Shown: positions 1-8,849 of the stretch, one piece after another
How positions within the stretch are numbered: position 1 is the first letter of the stretch
Layout: each line of letters begins with the position of its first letter
Origin: Scatosoma sp045576335
GTDB lineage: Bacteria; Bacillota; Clostridia; Christensenellales; Borkfalkiaceae
Length of the DNA stretch: 64,000 bases
Direction of reading: 5' to 3'
NCBI GenBank assembly: GCA_045576335.1
Contig: JAZNGH010000013.1
Location: forward strand, 15,374 to 79,373
Position numbers and translations under genes: made by a program
Notes under the pieces: generated by a model
Database searches by the model: none
What the model saw: the letters and a program-made list of their open reading frames with translations, nothing else
Told to the model about the DNA's origin: nothing

Positions 1-541
1 TCAATCCAAGCTTATTCGTTTCGTTGACGTAATCGCGAAACAAGGAAATCAATAAAACGGAAAGTTGGTTATATAATACCTTCAAATACCCGTCCGATTT
101 ATCTTGAAACTCCTTTAACATCGCTCGAAACATCGAACTGAAACCTTGTTGGTTTTCTCCGTGCAAATGTATAAAATCTACTCTCTTCGATTCTTTCAAT
201 TCCACGCCGAACAACGCCTTATATACGTCTGTAATAAAAGAATTTGCCTGTATATTCAAATCAAAAAAATCTGCGTAAAACATAACGTTAATCACGCGTA
301 ATACACCCACTTCGTCCGCTTGGAACTCGTGCGAAATAAACGGATTGAGCACGTACAAATCGCCCGCGCTTACCCTGTGTTTATTCCCTTCAACCGTATG
401 ATATCCGCTGCCCCTATCAAAATAAACAATCTCAATAAATTTATGATAGTGTAATTGATTGTTTATGGCGGCAGATTCCACCACGGCAATCCCCTCGTAA
501 GACGCGATATTCGTAATTCCCGATAAATATTGACCCTTCAT
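1..541 (-). CDS. AraC-family transcriptional regulator, N-terminal part (cut by window start)
   Basis: The minus-strand frame opens with ATG at 541 and stays open to the window edge, giving 180 codons. The N-terminus holds a cupin-like effector domain: the LHYHKFIEIVYFDRGSGYHT segment, followed by GDLYVLNPFISHEF, is the usual sugar-sensing arm of AraC regulators. The C-terminal helix-turn-helix domain would lie beyond the window, so the family call rests on the cupin half. A run of ten G sits four bases before the ATG and is the only ribosome-binding-site candidate. A TATAAT box on the minus strand lies just upstream, with only a weak -35. It lies downstream of the GH2 gene in the same direction and probably regulates glycosidase genes outside the window. 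Confidence 0.8.
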   Translation of the reverse strand, partial: MKGQYLSGITNIASYEGIAVVESAAINNQLHYHKFIEIVYFDRGSGYHTVEGNKHRVSAGDLYVLNPFISHEFQADEVGVLRVINVMFYADFFDLNIQANSFITDVYKALFGVELKESKRVDFIHLHGENQQGFSSMFRAMLKEFQDKSDGYLKVLYNQLSVLLISLFRDYVNETNKLGL

Positions 542-545
542 TATA

Positions 546-555
546 CCCCCCCCCC
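546..555 (-). repeat. G10 homopolymer at the ribosome binding site of the AraC gene
   Basis: Ten consecutive C on the plus strand (G10 on the coding strand) end four bases before the ATG at 541. Homopolymers of this length can slip during replication, and here slippage would alter the ribosome-binding site rather than the reading frame. A second tract of the same length lies at 31860-31869. Confidence 0.7.
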
Positions 556-681
556 ACGTTTTTTAGCCTTACATTCAATCGCTTTTACATTATTATAACA
601 CAAGCTTGAATTTTTGCCTATGGGACTATTTTTTTAAGATTATGGGGCAAAATTAAACTACTTATGCTCACTTTTTATAAT

Positions 682-3078
682 TTAGCCCTCAATTAAATAG
701 GCTCTGGACTCCATCCAATATTCTTTACTTTCCACGGGCGTATCGTCCAGTTCCCAGAATTGCGTCATCATACGCTCCTTCACGGGGCGTTGCGCGCATG
801 ATGTAAGGTACTTTTGTAACTCTTGCAAAGAAATTGCATTTTTCGGTTGAAAATCCTTGGATAAAAGGTAATTTTTAAGACAATGCGCCATACAAATCGA
901 AGAAGGCTCGTTCTCGTCTAATCCAGTCAAGTTAAAACCGCAAACGAGCAAACTACCCCTGTCCACCCCTACTTCAAATAAATAGGAGAAACGGCGAAGC
1001 GTTCTATCGTACTGTAATTCGGGCAAATTAAAGGAATGTTTATACGCGTCGAAACGGTCGCGTACGTTTTTATCAATTCCACTCACGAGAGAATGAACTT
1101 GTACGGGGAAATCGTCTAAAATAATCTTATCGCAATCCTCCGTAATTTTCGAATAATTAAAATCGTAATACTTCTCCGTTGGAAAGCCGTATTTTTTTAA
1201 CAGCGATTCGTCGCATAATCCACCGTGATTTGTGCCCCTATCCCAAATAACGGGCTTAAATCGATTCCACGTCGCTTTGAATGCGTACGTAGGATTTTTC
1301 ATGCTTTTATTCGTCAAATGACGCGTCCATAAGCTACGGTATACCAAGCAAACGCGTTTTCCGTCCGCTAACCCGCGAAGGGCTTTTTCTATATCGTCCG
1401 TAATCAAAGCGTTTTCTTCTTCAAAAGAACAAAATTCCCGATAGGAAATTGCTTCAAGACGTGGGTACGTCCAAAACGTATATTCGTTTTCACAAAGCAC
1501 GCTTGCTCCTGCCGTGAGTTGTAGCTTCAAGAAAAGCTTTTGTGACTTTTCCAAGGTTGGCAATGCGAGAGAAATCTCGCCAAGGCTATGCACGCCCTTG
1601 TCCGTCAAGGCAATATCTTTATTAGCTTCTTCATAGATTTCCCCGTTTTCACCTTTTAGAACGTATTGCAACGTTGCTGCACAAAACGCACCTTCACCAA
1701 AATCGGAAACGTAAATAGGAATTTGTAGTTTTTGCCCCTCAAAAAATAATCGCTCTTTCAAATCCGCAAGTAAAACTCTATCGCCGTTAAAGCGCAAAAA
1801 TTCTCTTTCCGTAACCACCATATCGTCGTCAAAGCAATCTACTACGCCGTTTGAGTTTTCATACGCGTCCGTATCTGCAAATTGTAAAAAATGAAATCCG
1901 CCCAGCAATCGGCTCATTCTTAACCGTTCCAAAGCCGTTTTCCAACACGCCGTTTGAAAGAATTTACTCGCTTGGTACATCTCGCCGTATTCCCGCTCAA
2001 AGCCCTTTTCCTTTATCATTTTCAGTTCCTCGTCAATCCACCAAGGCTCTGCCGTTTGATATTTTTGAAATTTTTTCTTTAAGTCTACGAAATCCCGCAA
2101 GGCGGCATAATGACACACTTCGTGCGCCACTAACGGTACGGATAACGAACTTGCGTTTTCCTGTTTACTTAAAAATTCCGCATAAGTATGTACACTTGCC
2201 AAATCCTCATACATGGCGGCATGCTCGCCGTAAGGGAAATAATAACCCATATGCTGTACGTCAAAATCGATATTAGCTCGATTCGGTTTGCCCCACGCAC
2301 ACGTATCTACGAACAAGCGGCTATCGTCCAACCTTTTGATGAGCGAGCCTATATCCACGATGCGTTCGGGCGAAGAAACGGATTTCAATTCGTTGCCTAT
2401 ACAGTAAACCGCCAACGAGGGATGGTCGTATAAATCGTCTATCGTCTTTTGAATGAAATGATCGCTCACCAAATCGTGTTTCGCAAATAACATTTCTTCT
2501 AAATTGTTATATTCATCAACGGGCGAACGAAGCTCGACGTGAATCAATATACCCAGCTCGTCTGCAGCCTTGAATAACGTATGCGGAGGTACGGTGGAAT
2601 GAAAACGGATATAATTAAAGCCGAATTTTTTTGCCTGCAATATGTTTTTTCGATAAAACTCCTCCTCCGTTAAGCGCGCATTGTTCAAATGCTCGTGCGC
2701 GCGCGCCCCACGAATATAGCCGCGAATAAATATTTTTTCACCGTTTAGATAAAAGCTTTTATCGTCCGTCTTGAGCGTCCGTATACCGAAGACACTCTCG
2801 CCCTTTTCTTCCATTTCGTCCGTATACGTAATCGTAAAAATATAACGGTATAAGTTTGGATTACGCAAAGACCATAATAACGGGTTCTCAATTTTTATCC
2901 GTTCACATATAGTTTTTTCTCCGCCATCAAAACTATATTCAAAACAACGTTCCGTTGCTTGTTCCACTATTTTCAACGTTGCGTGTTTGATGTTTTTCTC
3001 TGTCCGAACCAAAAACTCCAAATTTCCGTTTAAGTCGTTTACTTTGATTTTTACGATACTTTTTCTTGGTGTAAGCAT
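682..3078 (-). CDS. Glycoside hydrolase family 2-like protein
   Basis: This 798-aa protein resembles the core of beta-galactosidase/beta-glucuronidase-type GH2 enzymes, which hydrolyse terminal beta-glycosides. Residues about 1-105 look like the Ig-like domain that precedes the barrel. The TIM barrel follows (FYLNGEKIFIRG, FNYIRFHSTVPP). Candidate catalytic residues are the acid/base E230 in GNE and the nucleophile E320 in VAHEVCHY. The usual N-terminal jelly-roll domain of GH2 seems absent, so the protein starts about 150-200 residues late for the family. No signal peptide is visible, so it is probably cytoplasmic. CGGAGGATATAAAT precedes the ATG. The gene is divergent from the AraC gene at 3217, its likely regulator. 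The substrate cannot be told from the sequence. Confidence 0.8.
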   Translation of the reverse strand: MLTPRKSIVKIKVNDLNGNLEFLVRTEKNIKHATLKIVEQATERCFEYSFDGGEKTICERIKIENPLLWSLRNPNLYRYIFTITYTDEMEEKGESVFGIRTLKTDDKSFYLNGEKIFIRGYIRGARAHEHLNNARLTEEEFYRKNILQAKKFGFNYIRFHSTVPPHTLFKAADELGILIHVELRSPVDEYNNLEEMLFAKHDLVSDHFIQKTIDDLYDHPSLAVYCIGNELKSVSSPERIVDIGSLIKRLDDSRLFVDTCAWGKPNRANIDFDVQHMGYYFPYGEHAAMYEDLASVHTYAEFLSKQENASSLSVPLVAHEVCHYAALRDFVDLKKKFQKYQTAEPWWIDEELKMIKEKGFEREYGEMYQASKFFQTACWKTALERLRMSRLLGGFHFLQFADTDAYENSNGVVDCFDDDMVVTEREFLRFNGDRVLLADLKERLFFEGQKLQIPIYVSDFGEGAFCAATLQYVLKGENGEIYEEANKDIALTDKGVHSLGEISLALPTLEKSQKLFLKLQLTAGASVLCENEYTFWTYPRLEAISYREFCSFEEENALITDDIEKALRGLADGKRVCLVYRSLWTRHLTNKSMKNPTYAFKATWNRFKPVIWDRGTNHGGLCDESLLKKYGFPTEKYYDFNYSKITEDCDKIILDDFPVQVHSLVSGIDKNVRDRFDAYKHSFNLPELQYDRTLRRFSYLFEVGVDRGSLLVCGFNLTGLDENEPSSICMAHCLKNYLLSKDFQPKNAISLQELQKYLTSCAQRPVKERMMTQFWELDDTPVESKEYWMESRAYLIEG

Positions 3079-3179
3079 ATTTATATCCTCCGTTTTATAA
3101 ATTTAATCGTTGCTCTCCAACAAATATAGTATAACACGGACAGTTTTGAAAATCAATTGCAAATATTTCAAAAAAACGA

Positions 3180-3208
3180 TTGCATTTTCTGCAATAATTT
3201 ATTATAAT
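3180..3208 (+). promoter_or_regulatory. Sigma-A-type promoter of the AraC gene at 3217
   Basis: TTGCAT (3180-3185) and TATAAT (3203-3208) are separated by 17 bp. The start codon lies only 8 bases past the -10 box, so the transcript should be leaderless or nearly so. The -35 overlaps a small inverted repeat (TTGCA, five bases, TGCAA), a possible operator. Confidence 0.65.
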
Positions 3209-3216
3209 ATTGCTAT

Positions 3217-4008
3217 ATGAAAAACTACTTTTTTGCTAACCTGCATTACAATCATAACGTCTTTTACAACGAGCTTCCTCCTGACGAAGGAAGACACGTG
3301 CACGACCAAGATGAAATTATATATTTTCTTGACGGCGATGCCGAATATATCGTAGAGGATACCGTTATACGGTTAAAGCCCCGCACTCTGCTATATGCTC
3401 CCGCCGGCTCTTTTCATTTTGTAAACCACCATTCCCTTATCCATTACGAGCGTTTTTGTTTGCACTTAAATCCCAAGGCTTTCGGTTTATCCTCTCAAGA
3501 AACACCACGTTCTTACGCATATTATTACCTAAACAGTAACGATTTTTTAGATAATCTTTTTACGAACCTTTTGCGCGCTGAATACGATTTACACTACGAC
3601 GATTACGATATGGAACAATTCGTTGTGAGCAGTATAAAAAGCCTTCTCATATACTTGAAATATTTGAAGACCGAAAAAACGCTCATCACGAATAATAAGC
3701 TTTCGGAAATAATTACTTGTATCAATAAAAATATTACCCAACCCCTCTCTGCCCGTATAATTGCCAAAGAGCTTTTCATTTCAGAATCCAACGTACATCA
3801 TACGGTATCGGAAAAGCTCGGTGTTACCGTGAAATATTTGATTGATAAGAAAAAAGTCGCGTACGCGAAACGCTTGTTACGCGAGGGCTTACCCCCCGTC
3901 AAAACGGCAGAACGTTGTGCTTACGAAAATTATTCGACTTTTTATCGAACCTATTTGCGTTTTTACGGGCACTCCCCCTTAATTGATTACGTGAAACCAA
4001 TAAAATAA
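3217..4008 (+). CDS. AraC-family transcriptional regulator
   Basis: A 263-aa protein with an N-terminal cupin (RHVHDQDEIIYFLDGDAEYI, LLYAPAGSFHFV) and a C-terminal double helix-turn-helix. The first helix-turn-helix is around LSARIIAKELFISESNVHHT, and the second ends in the family-typical FYRTYLRFYGHSPLIDY. Such proteins bind a sugar or metabolite through the cupin and activate promoters near their own gene. It is transcribed away from the GH2 gene across a 138-bp intergenic region, so it probably controls that gene. There is no Shine-Dalgarno sequence before the ATG, and the promoter position suggests a leaderless message. A strong terminator follows. Confidence 0.9.
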   Translation: MKNYFFANLHYNHNVFYNELPPDEGRHVHDQDEIIYFLDGDAEYIVEDTVIRLKPRTLLYAPAGSFHFVNHHSLIHYERFCLHLNPKAFGLSSQETPRSYAYYYLNSNDFLDNLFTNLLRAEYDLHYDDYDMEQFVVSSIKSLLIYLKYLKTEKTLITNNKLSEIITCINKNITQPLSARIIAKELFISESNVHHTVSEKLGVTVKYLIDKKKVAYAKRLLREGLPPVKTAERCAYENYSTFYRTYLRFYGHSPLIDYVKPIK

Positions 4009-4028
4009 TTTCATAATAAAAAAATAAA

Positions 4029-4066
4029 CGCACTTATCAACCAACTTGCATTGATTGATAAGTGCG
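4029..4066. terminator. Bidirectional terminator between convergent genes
   Basis: A perfect 12-bp stem (CGCACTTATCAA with TTGATAAGTGCG) and a 14-base loop is flanked by A-rich sequence on the left and T-rich sequence on the right. It lies between the convergent AraC gene and the alpha-galactosidase gene, and would end the long carbohydrate operon. Confidence 0.8.
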
Positions 4067-4153
4067 TTATAATTTCGCAAATTATTTATCAATATGTATT
4101 ACAAAATCATACCGTGTAAATTTCGTATCCACCACTATAATTTAAGTAATATA

Positions 4154-6298
4154 TTATCTTTTTTCGCCACCAAATAATATAAGATATACAAACGCGCTGT
4201 GATTTGCAACGTTAACTTTTATTCCCTTTTTAAGCTGTTTTCCCGTGTATTTTTTACCAGAATCGTCCGTATAAACGACGTTATCATTAATGCCGTTAAT
4301 TTTCAGCGTAGCGCTCTTTTTATCCGTTAAGTCATAAGCAACCGCATATAAACTACTCTTATCTTTTGCTATCACCGCAAAAGAATATGCGGTGGGCGAA
4401 AATTCGCCGCGGTATAAATCCCCTCGAAGTATCAAATCTTCAATACTGTGGTATAGATTGATTTTTTGGATAATCTTTTCCCCGTCAGCGGCTGAAATCG
4501 CCGTGGGGTCGAGTTCGTAACCCAAAACGCCTGCAAGCGTTACGAAAAATCTGAAATCATAATCAGGCGAAGCTTCCACTTTGTTTATAAGCGTTTTGGA
4601 AACGTGCGAACTGATAGTAGACAAAGGATACGCAAAGCTTGTACCGTATTGAATTTTAAGCCTACTGACGGGATCTGTGTTGTCAGACGTCCATATTTGC
4701 GGGACAAAGGAAAGTAACCCCGCATCAAACCTGCCTCCGCCTCCCGAGCAACCCTCAAATATCGTATCGGGAAACGCCTCGGTAAGTGCTTTATGCAGCT
4801 TATAGCTTCCCAACACGAAACGGTGTTTTGCTTCACATTGTTCTTCTACGGTGAGAGCCGAAGACCCTACTTCCGTAAGCGATCTGTTGAAATCCCATTT
4901 TATATATTCGATTTTTACACCGTCGAACGCTTTTTTGAGCAAGTCTACGATATACGCGATAACCTCGTCGTTGCACATATCCAGAACGAGTTGTTTTCTA
5001 CCGAGCGAGTATGGTCTATCTTTGCTTACGAGTACCCATTCGGGATGCGCGCGGAACAATTCGCTGTTGGGGTTGACCATTTCGGGTTCAATCCAAATTC
5101 CGAAGTTCATTCCGTAAGAATGTACTTTATCGGAAAACGCCTTTAACCCGCCCTTGAATTTTTGCGTATTTACCACCCAATCGCCAAGAGAGCTGCTGTC
5201 GTCGTTACGTGCTCCAAACCAGCCGTCGTCGACCACGAGCGTATCCATACCGAGCTTTTTCGCACTCTCGGCATAATCGTAAAGCTTCTCTTCGTTTATA
5301 TTAAAATACGCTGCTTCCCACGTATTGAGTACAACGGGGCGCGGCTTAAAAACGAATTTAGGGTCTATAATATGATTTCTCAAATGGTCGTGATAGTTAC
5401 GCGATAACTGCCCGACCCCTTTATCGGAATACGTTAAAATAACTTCGGGCGTAACGAGGTCATTTTTCAAATTCCAAGCAAACGTATTAGCATTTAAGCC
5501 CGCAAGTACCCTCGTCGTATCGTTTGCAAGTTTTTCTGCCTGTATTTCAAAGTCGCCTGAATACACGAATTGAAAACCGTATGCCTCACCGTCGTTTTCA
5601 TCGGCGTTCGGGTTTTTGAGTATCATAAACGGGTTAAAATGGTGTGACGAATGTCCTCTTTCACTATAAATGCTTTGCTTGCCTATATGTAAAGGATATT
5701 CAGTATACAGCCTCTCACAGCAATACTTACCCGAAAAAGTTACTACGTTAAAATCGCTTGCGTTGATATCAAGCTGACAACTTGCAATTTTTTGCACTAA
5801 TACGTCGTTTTCAGAAGTCAATTTGTTATATCTTACAATCGTGTCGCTTTCAGGGAAAACAACGTAGTACGAATAGAGCTTTACCTTGGAAACGGCGTCG
5901 TAATAAATGACTTCCAGCGTCGCTTTGCCGTTTTTGGAATACGGCAAACCGTCGATAGGCTTACTTCCGTCGTAGATATTATGCTTTTGATAATAAAAAA
6001 GCGTAACCGAATCGCCGTTTTGATTTTTAATCTTAACGGCGGTATCCTTTGTGTCACCGCTACCGAAAAAGGACAGCTCCGTAGGTATAGTGTCAAGAGA
6101 AAACGCAACGCCTTCGCTCGCCACGTACGTCGTAAAGCTCAACGGCCTTTCAGTATATAAATTTTCAAGGTTGTCCGTTTTTTTGCCGTAATAAATATGT
6201 GAAACGAATTTATCCCTAACTATCTGCATTGCATAGGTGGTATTATTCGTATCAATTTTAATAATTTTATTTTCTTCAAGATAAGTAATCATACCCAT
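4154..6298 (-). CDS. Alpha-galactosidase, glycoside hydrolase family 36
   Basis: A 714-aa GH36 enzyme that removes terminal alpha-galactosyl residues by the retaining mechanism. The N-terminal beta-sandwich covers about residues 1-310, followed by the barrel. Visible signatures are VVDDGWFGARND, GIWIEPEMVNP, the nucleophile D469 in KWDFNRS, EGCSGGGGRFDAG, and the acid/base D539 in WTSDNTDP. Length and motif order are normal for the family. No signal peptide is present, so it acts in the cytoplasm on imported sugars. It is the last gene of the long operon, 11 nt after the GH94-like gene, with AAAGGGA before the ATG, and is followed by a strong terminator. Confidence 0.93.
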   Translation of the reverse strand: MGMITYLEENKIIKIDTNNTTYAMQIVRDKFVSHIYYGKKTDNLENLYTERPLSFTTYVASEGVAFSLDTIPTELSFFGSGDTKDTAVKIKNQNGDSVTLFYYQKHNIYDGSKPIDGLPYSKNGKATLEVIYYDAVSKVKLYSYYVVFPESDTIVRYNKLTSENDVLVQKIASCQLDINASDFNVVTFSGKYCCERLYTEYPLHIGKQSIYSERGHSSHHFNPFMILKNPNADENDGEAYGFQFVYSGDFEIQAEKLANDTTRVLAGLNANTFAWNLKNDLVTPEVILTYSDKGVGQLSRNYHDHLRNHIIDPKFVFKPRPVVLNTWEAAYFNINEEKLYDYAESAKKLGMDTLVVDDGWFGARNDDSSSLGDWVVNTQKFKGGLKAFSDKVHSYGMNFGIWIEPEMVNPNSELFRAHPEWVLVSKDRPYSLGRKQLVLDMCNDEVIAYIVDLLKKAFDGVKIEYIKWDFNRSLTEVGSSALTVEEQCEAKHRFVLGSYKLHKALTEAFPDTIFEGCSGGGGRFDAGLLSFVPQIWTSDNTDPVSRLKIQYGTSFAYPLSTISSHVSKTLINKVEASPDYDFRFFVTLAGVLGYELDPTAISAADGEKIIQKINLYHSIEDLILRGDLYRGEFSPTAYSFAVIAKDKSSLYAVAYDLTDKKSATLKINGINDNVVYTDDSGKKYTGKQLKKGIKVNVANHSAFVYLILFGGEKR

Positions 6299-6309
6299 AG
6301 CATTCCCTT

Positions 6310-8829
6310 TCAGTCGATAACCGTTACGATATTTTTATCGTTAGACAATTCATTTTTCGCAATAAAAATCTTTTCATTTACAACTTCTTTACCGTTCAGA
6401 ATAAATCTTCTCCCGCTCAAACCTTGTTTTTCGTATTTCAAGATAAAGGGTTTACCGTAAAGCTGCAAAGTCAGTTCAAACCTATCAAACGGCATATAGC
6501 TTACGGGCGAAATTTCAACGCCGCTTAACGTAGGCTTAATCCCAAACGCACCGTTCACAAGCAACTTTAATAAGACGCACCCCGCACCTGTAAACCAGTC
6601 CCCCATAGATTCGCCGTCAAATCCCTTTTCGGGGTTATGGATAAACGAATTGGGCATTATGAACGGAGAAGTCGATATAAATTCGTGCGTAATAGGCAAA
6701 AGCTTATACAGTAAATCCCACGCCAACTTGCCCTCGTTGATTTCAAACAAGGACCAAACGGCGAAACAAGTCGAATGGTTATAGGTTGCGCCGTTTTCCG
6801 CCGTTCCTTTGGGTAAAACTTTAATTCTACCCACCTTTTCGTCGTTAAAATCAAAAGCAGGCTCAAAGGTTTTAACGCCGTATTTAGCGTCTAACCTTGT
6901 GTACGCTTTCAAAATATCGGGAATAATATCGCCATATTCTTTATATAACCCTGAAAGTATCCAGAACGCGTTTGACGTCAAGCCGTCCCTCGACTTACCG
7001 TCGCTATCGCAAAAGCTACCCACAAACCACGACTTATCGTCACCCCAGCCGTGCAAAATTTTACGCTCCGTACCGCTAACCGTTATTGCGTGTTTAAGCA
7101 ATCCGCCCGCTAATTTTTCACGAATTTGAAGGTAATTATCGATTTTCTTTTGATAACCGCCCAAGCAAGACGTTATCTCCATCATTTCATTAAGATTTTT
7201 ATAAAGCTGTAAAGACGCCATTACCGAAACGCCCGTACCATAATCCTGTCCCTTTTTATCGGTTTTACCTAAACCGTCAAGAGCGTCGTTCCAGTCGCCG
7301 TAGAGCGCGTGTAAGCAGTTGGTTTCTTCGTCTAAATTGGAAATTAAAAAATCCATTATTGCGAACAAGTGTTGCAAAACGGTATCTTTACGATTGGAAA
7401 ACTTAACGCGCACGCCTATTGCCAAAGTGCTTAAACCGCTGAAATCGTAATACCCGCAAACCTCGTTAAGGATAGAAAAATCTCCCGTAAACGCAAGATA
7501 GGTATAAACCGTTGAAATCACCCACAAGCCTTGATCGATAAACGCGCGTAAATCCATAAGCGGCGGCACACTCTCGCTCGGTTGATAGGAATATTGTCTT
7601 GGTGCTCTGCCATCTTCTCCGATGTAATTAAGGGTCTCTACGATTCTACGTCTAACCAACGGCGCATCCCAGTATACAGCCGCTTCGATTTGTTGCATTA
7701 TATCACGGACGCCTATATATGCACCCGCATAATTTTTTGCTCTTGCACAAAAATCGGTTTGCCGTACCACGCTTGAAAGAAAGTAATTAAATACCCTTTC
7801 TTTGCCCGATAAGCGAGCTTCTAATCCGTCGGCAACAAGCTTAAAATTCTTTACTGAGTTTCGATTTTCAGTAGCGCGTAAAGCTTCGCTTTCTATTGCT
7901 TCCAGTAGGCTTGGAATTTCATTAATCGTCCGTTCAGCCAAACTAAAATCGTCGCTTACCGCCAAAAGATAACAAACCTGATAGCTCTGCTTGGGCAAAA
8001 GCTTAACGGTGTTTATTTCGCCCGCGACTGCAATGTCAGTAAATTCGGTAAAAGCTTTTTCCTCGGAAAACTTGCCGTTAAAAAGACTTTCCGCCGAATA
8101 TAAAGAGCCGTTCGTCGAACCTGTGAAAACCGTTTTTGAGGTGGTAAAAGAAAGGTTTTTATTATTTTCACTACGCAAAGCCACGTAGTGTATCAACCGA
8201 TTATCTCTATTTAAGCACTCTATCGTTTTGAAAGAGTAACCATAGCTTGTTTTTTCACACTTTTTATACCATTTGTCTTCAAAGCCGTCCGAATCGCTGT
8301 GACGCAAATGCGGATTGAAATAAGCAGAAAGGTAAACCTCCTTTTCCGCTTCCGATTTGTTTTCTACGTTCAAGTAAAACCATATACGCTTATTCGTATC
8401 CACGAAGGTCCTTAAAACGGCTATACTGCTCTTTGTTTCCGCAAAGTAATATGCGCCGTCTTGTGCAAACACGGTAAAACGGGATATATCCCTTTCAATC
8501 GGTTGTTTAGCAACGCCCGTTATGGATACGGGAAAAAACGTATTCCCATCTTTTTCACCCAAGAAAAAAGCCAAATAAGGCTCCCTGCCTTCGGTGGAAG
8601 TTAAAAATACGTTGAACATACTTTCTTGAATGGAAATATTCCCCGAAGAGTGCGCCCATAAAGTTAAACCGTCGTGTTGATAAGGGTGTCTGCCGTCGCC
8701 GATTTTACGGGGATAGCAAACGACTTCATCCTGCGAGAGAAAATAGCAGCTAGAAGGAAGAGCGTATTTTTCTTTTTGGCTGCTTGCTTCCAGCTGCTTT
8801 ACTTTATCATATAATTTTTTAATTCTCAT
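6310..8829 (-). CDS. GH94-like glycoside phosphorylase (copy 1)
   Basis: An 839-aa protein of the cellobiose/chitobiose phosphorylase type (GH94). These enzymes split a beta-linked disaccharide with inorganic phosphate to give a sugar 1-phosphate. The N-terminal beta-sandwich spans about residues 30-310. The helical (alpha/alpha)6 barrel follows, with GEDGRAPRQYSY (about 404-415), FIDQGLW and the GDWNDALDG signature (511-519), whose aspartates include the general acid. No signal peptide is present. It is a paralogue of the protein at 10118-12643, with an oxidoreductase between them. The precise disaccharide, and membership of GH94 rather than a neighbouring phosphorylase family, cannot be decided by eye. 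The nearby GH20-like gene makes a beta-GlcNAc-containing substrate plausible. Confidence 0.85.
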   Translation of the reverse strand: MRIKKLYDKVKQLEASSQKEKYALPSSCYFLSQDEVVCYPRKIGDGRHPYQHDGLTLWAHSSGNISIQESMFNVFLTSTEGREPYLAFFLGEKDGNTFFPVSITGVAKQPIERDISRFTVFAQDGAYYFAETKSSIAVLRTFVDTNKRIWFYLNVENKSEAEKEVYLSAYFNPHLRHSDSDGFEDKWYKKCEKTSYGYSFKTIECLNRDNRLIHYVALRSENNKNLSFTTSKTVFTGSTNGSLYSAESLFNGKFSEEKAFTEFTDIAVAGEINTVKLLPKQSYQVCYLLAVSDDFSLAERTINEIPSLLEAIESEALRATENRNSVKNFKLVADGLEARLSGKERVFNYFLSSVVRQTDFCARAKNYAGAYIGVRDIMQQIEAAVYWDAPLVRRRIVETLNYIGEDGRAPRQYSYQPSESVPPLMDLRAFIDQGLWVISTVYTYLAFTGDFSILNEVCGYYDFSGLSTLAIGVRVKFSNRKDTVLQHLFAIMDFLISNLDEETNCLHALYGDWNDALDGLGKTDKKGQDYGTGVSVMASLQLYKNLNEMMEITSCLGGYQKKIDNYLQIREKLAGGLLKHAITVSGTERKILHGWGDDKSWFVGSFCDSDGKSRDGLTSNAFWILSGLYKEYGDIIPDILKAYTRLDAKYGVKTFEPAFDFNDEKVGRIKVLPKGTAENGATYNHSTCFAVWSLFEINEGKLAWDLLYKLLPITHEFISTSPFIMPNSFIHNPEKGFDGESMGDWFTGAGCVLLKLLVNGAFGIKPTLSGVEISPVSYMPFDRFELTLQLYGKPFILKYEKQGLSGRRFILNGKEVVNEKIFIAKNELSNDKNIVTVID

Positions 8830-8849
8830 ATCCTACTTTTAACCGTTTA

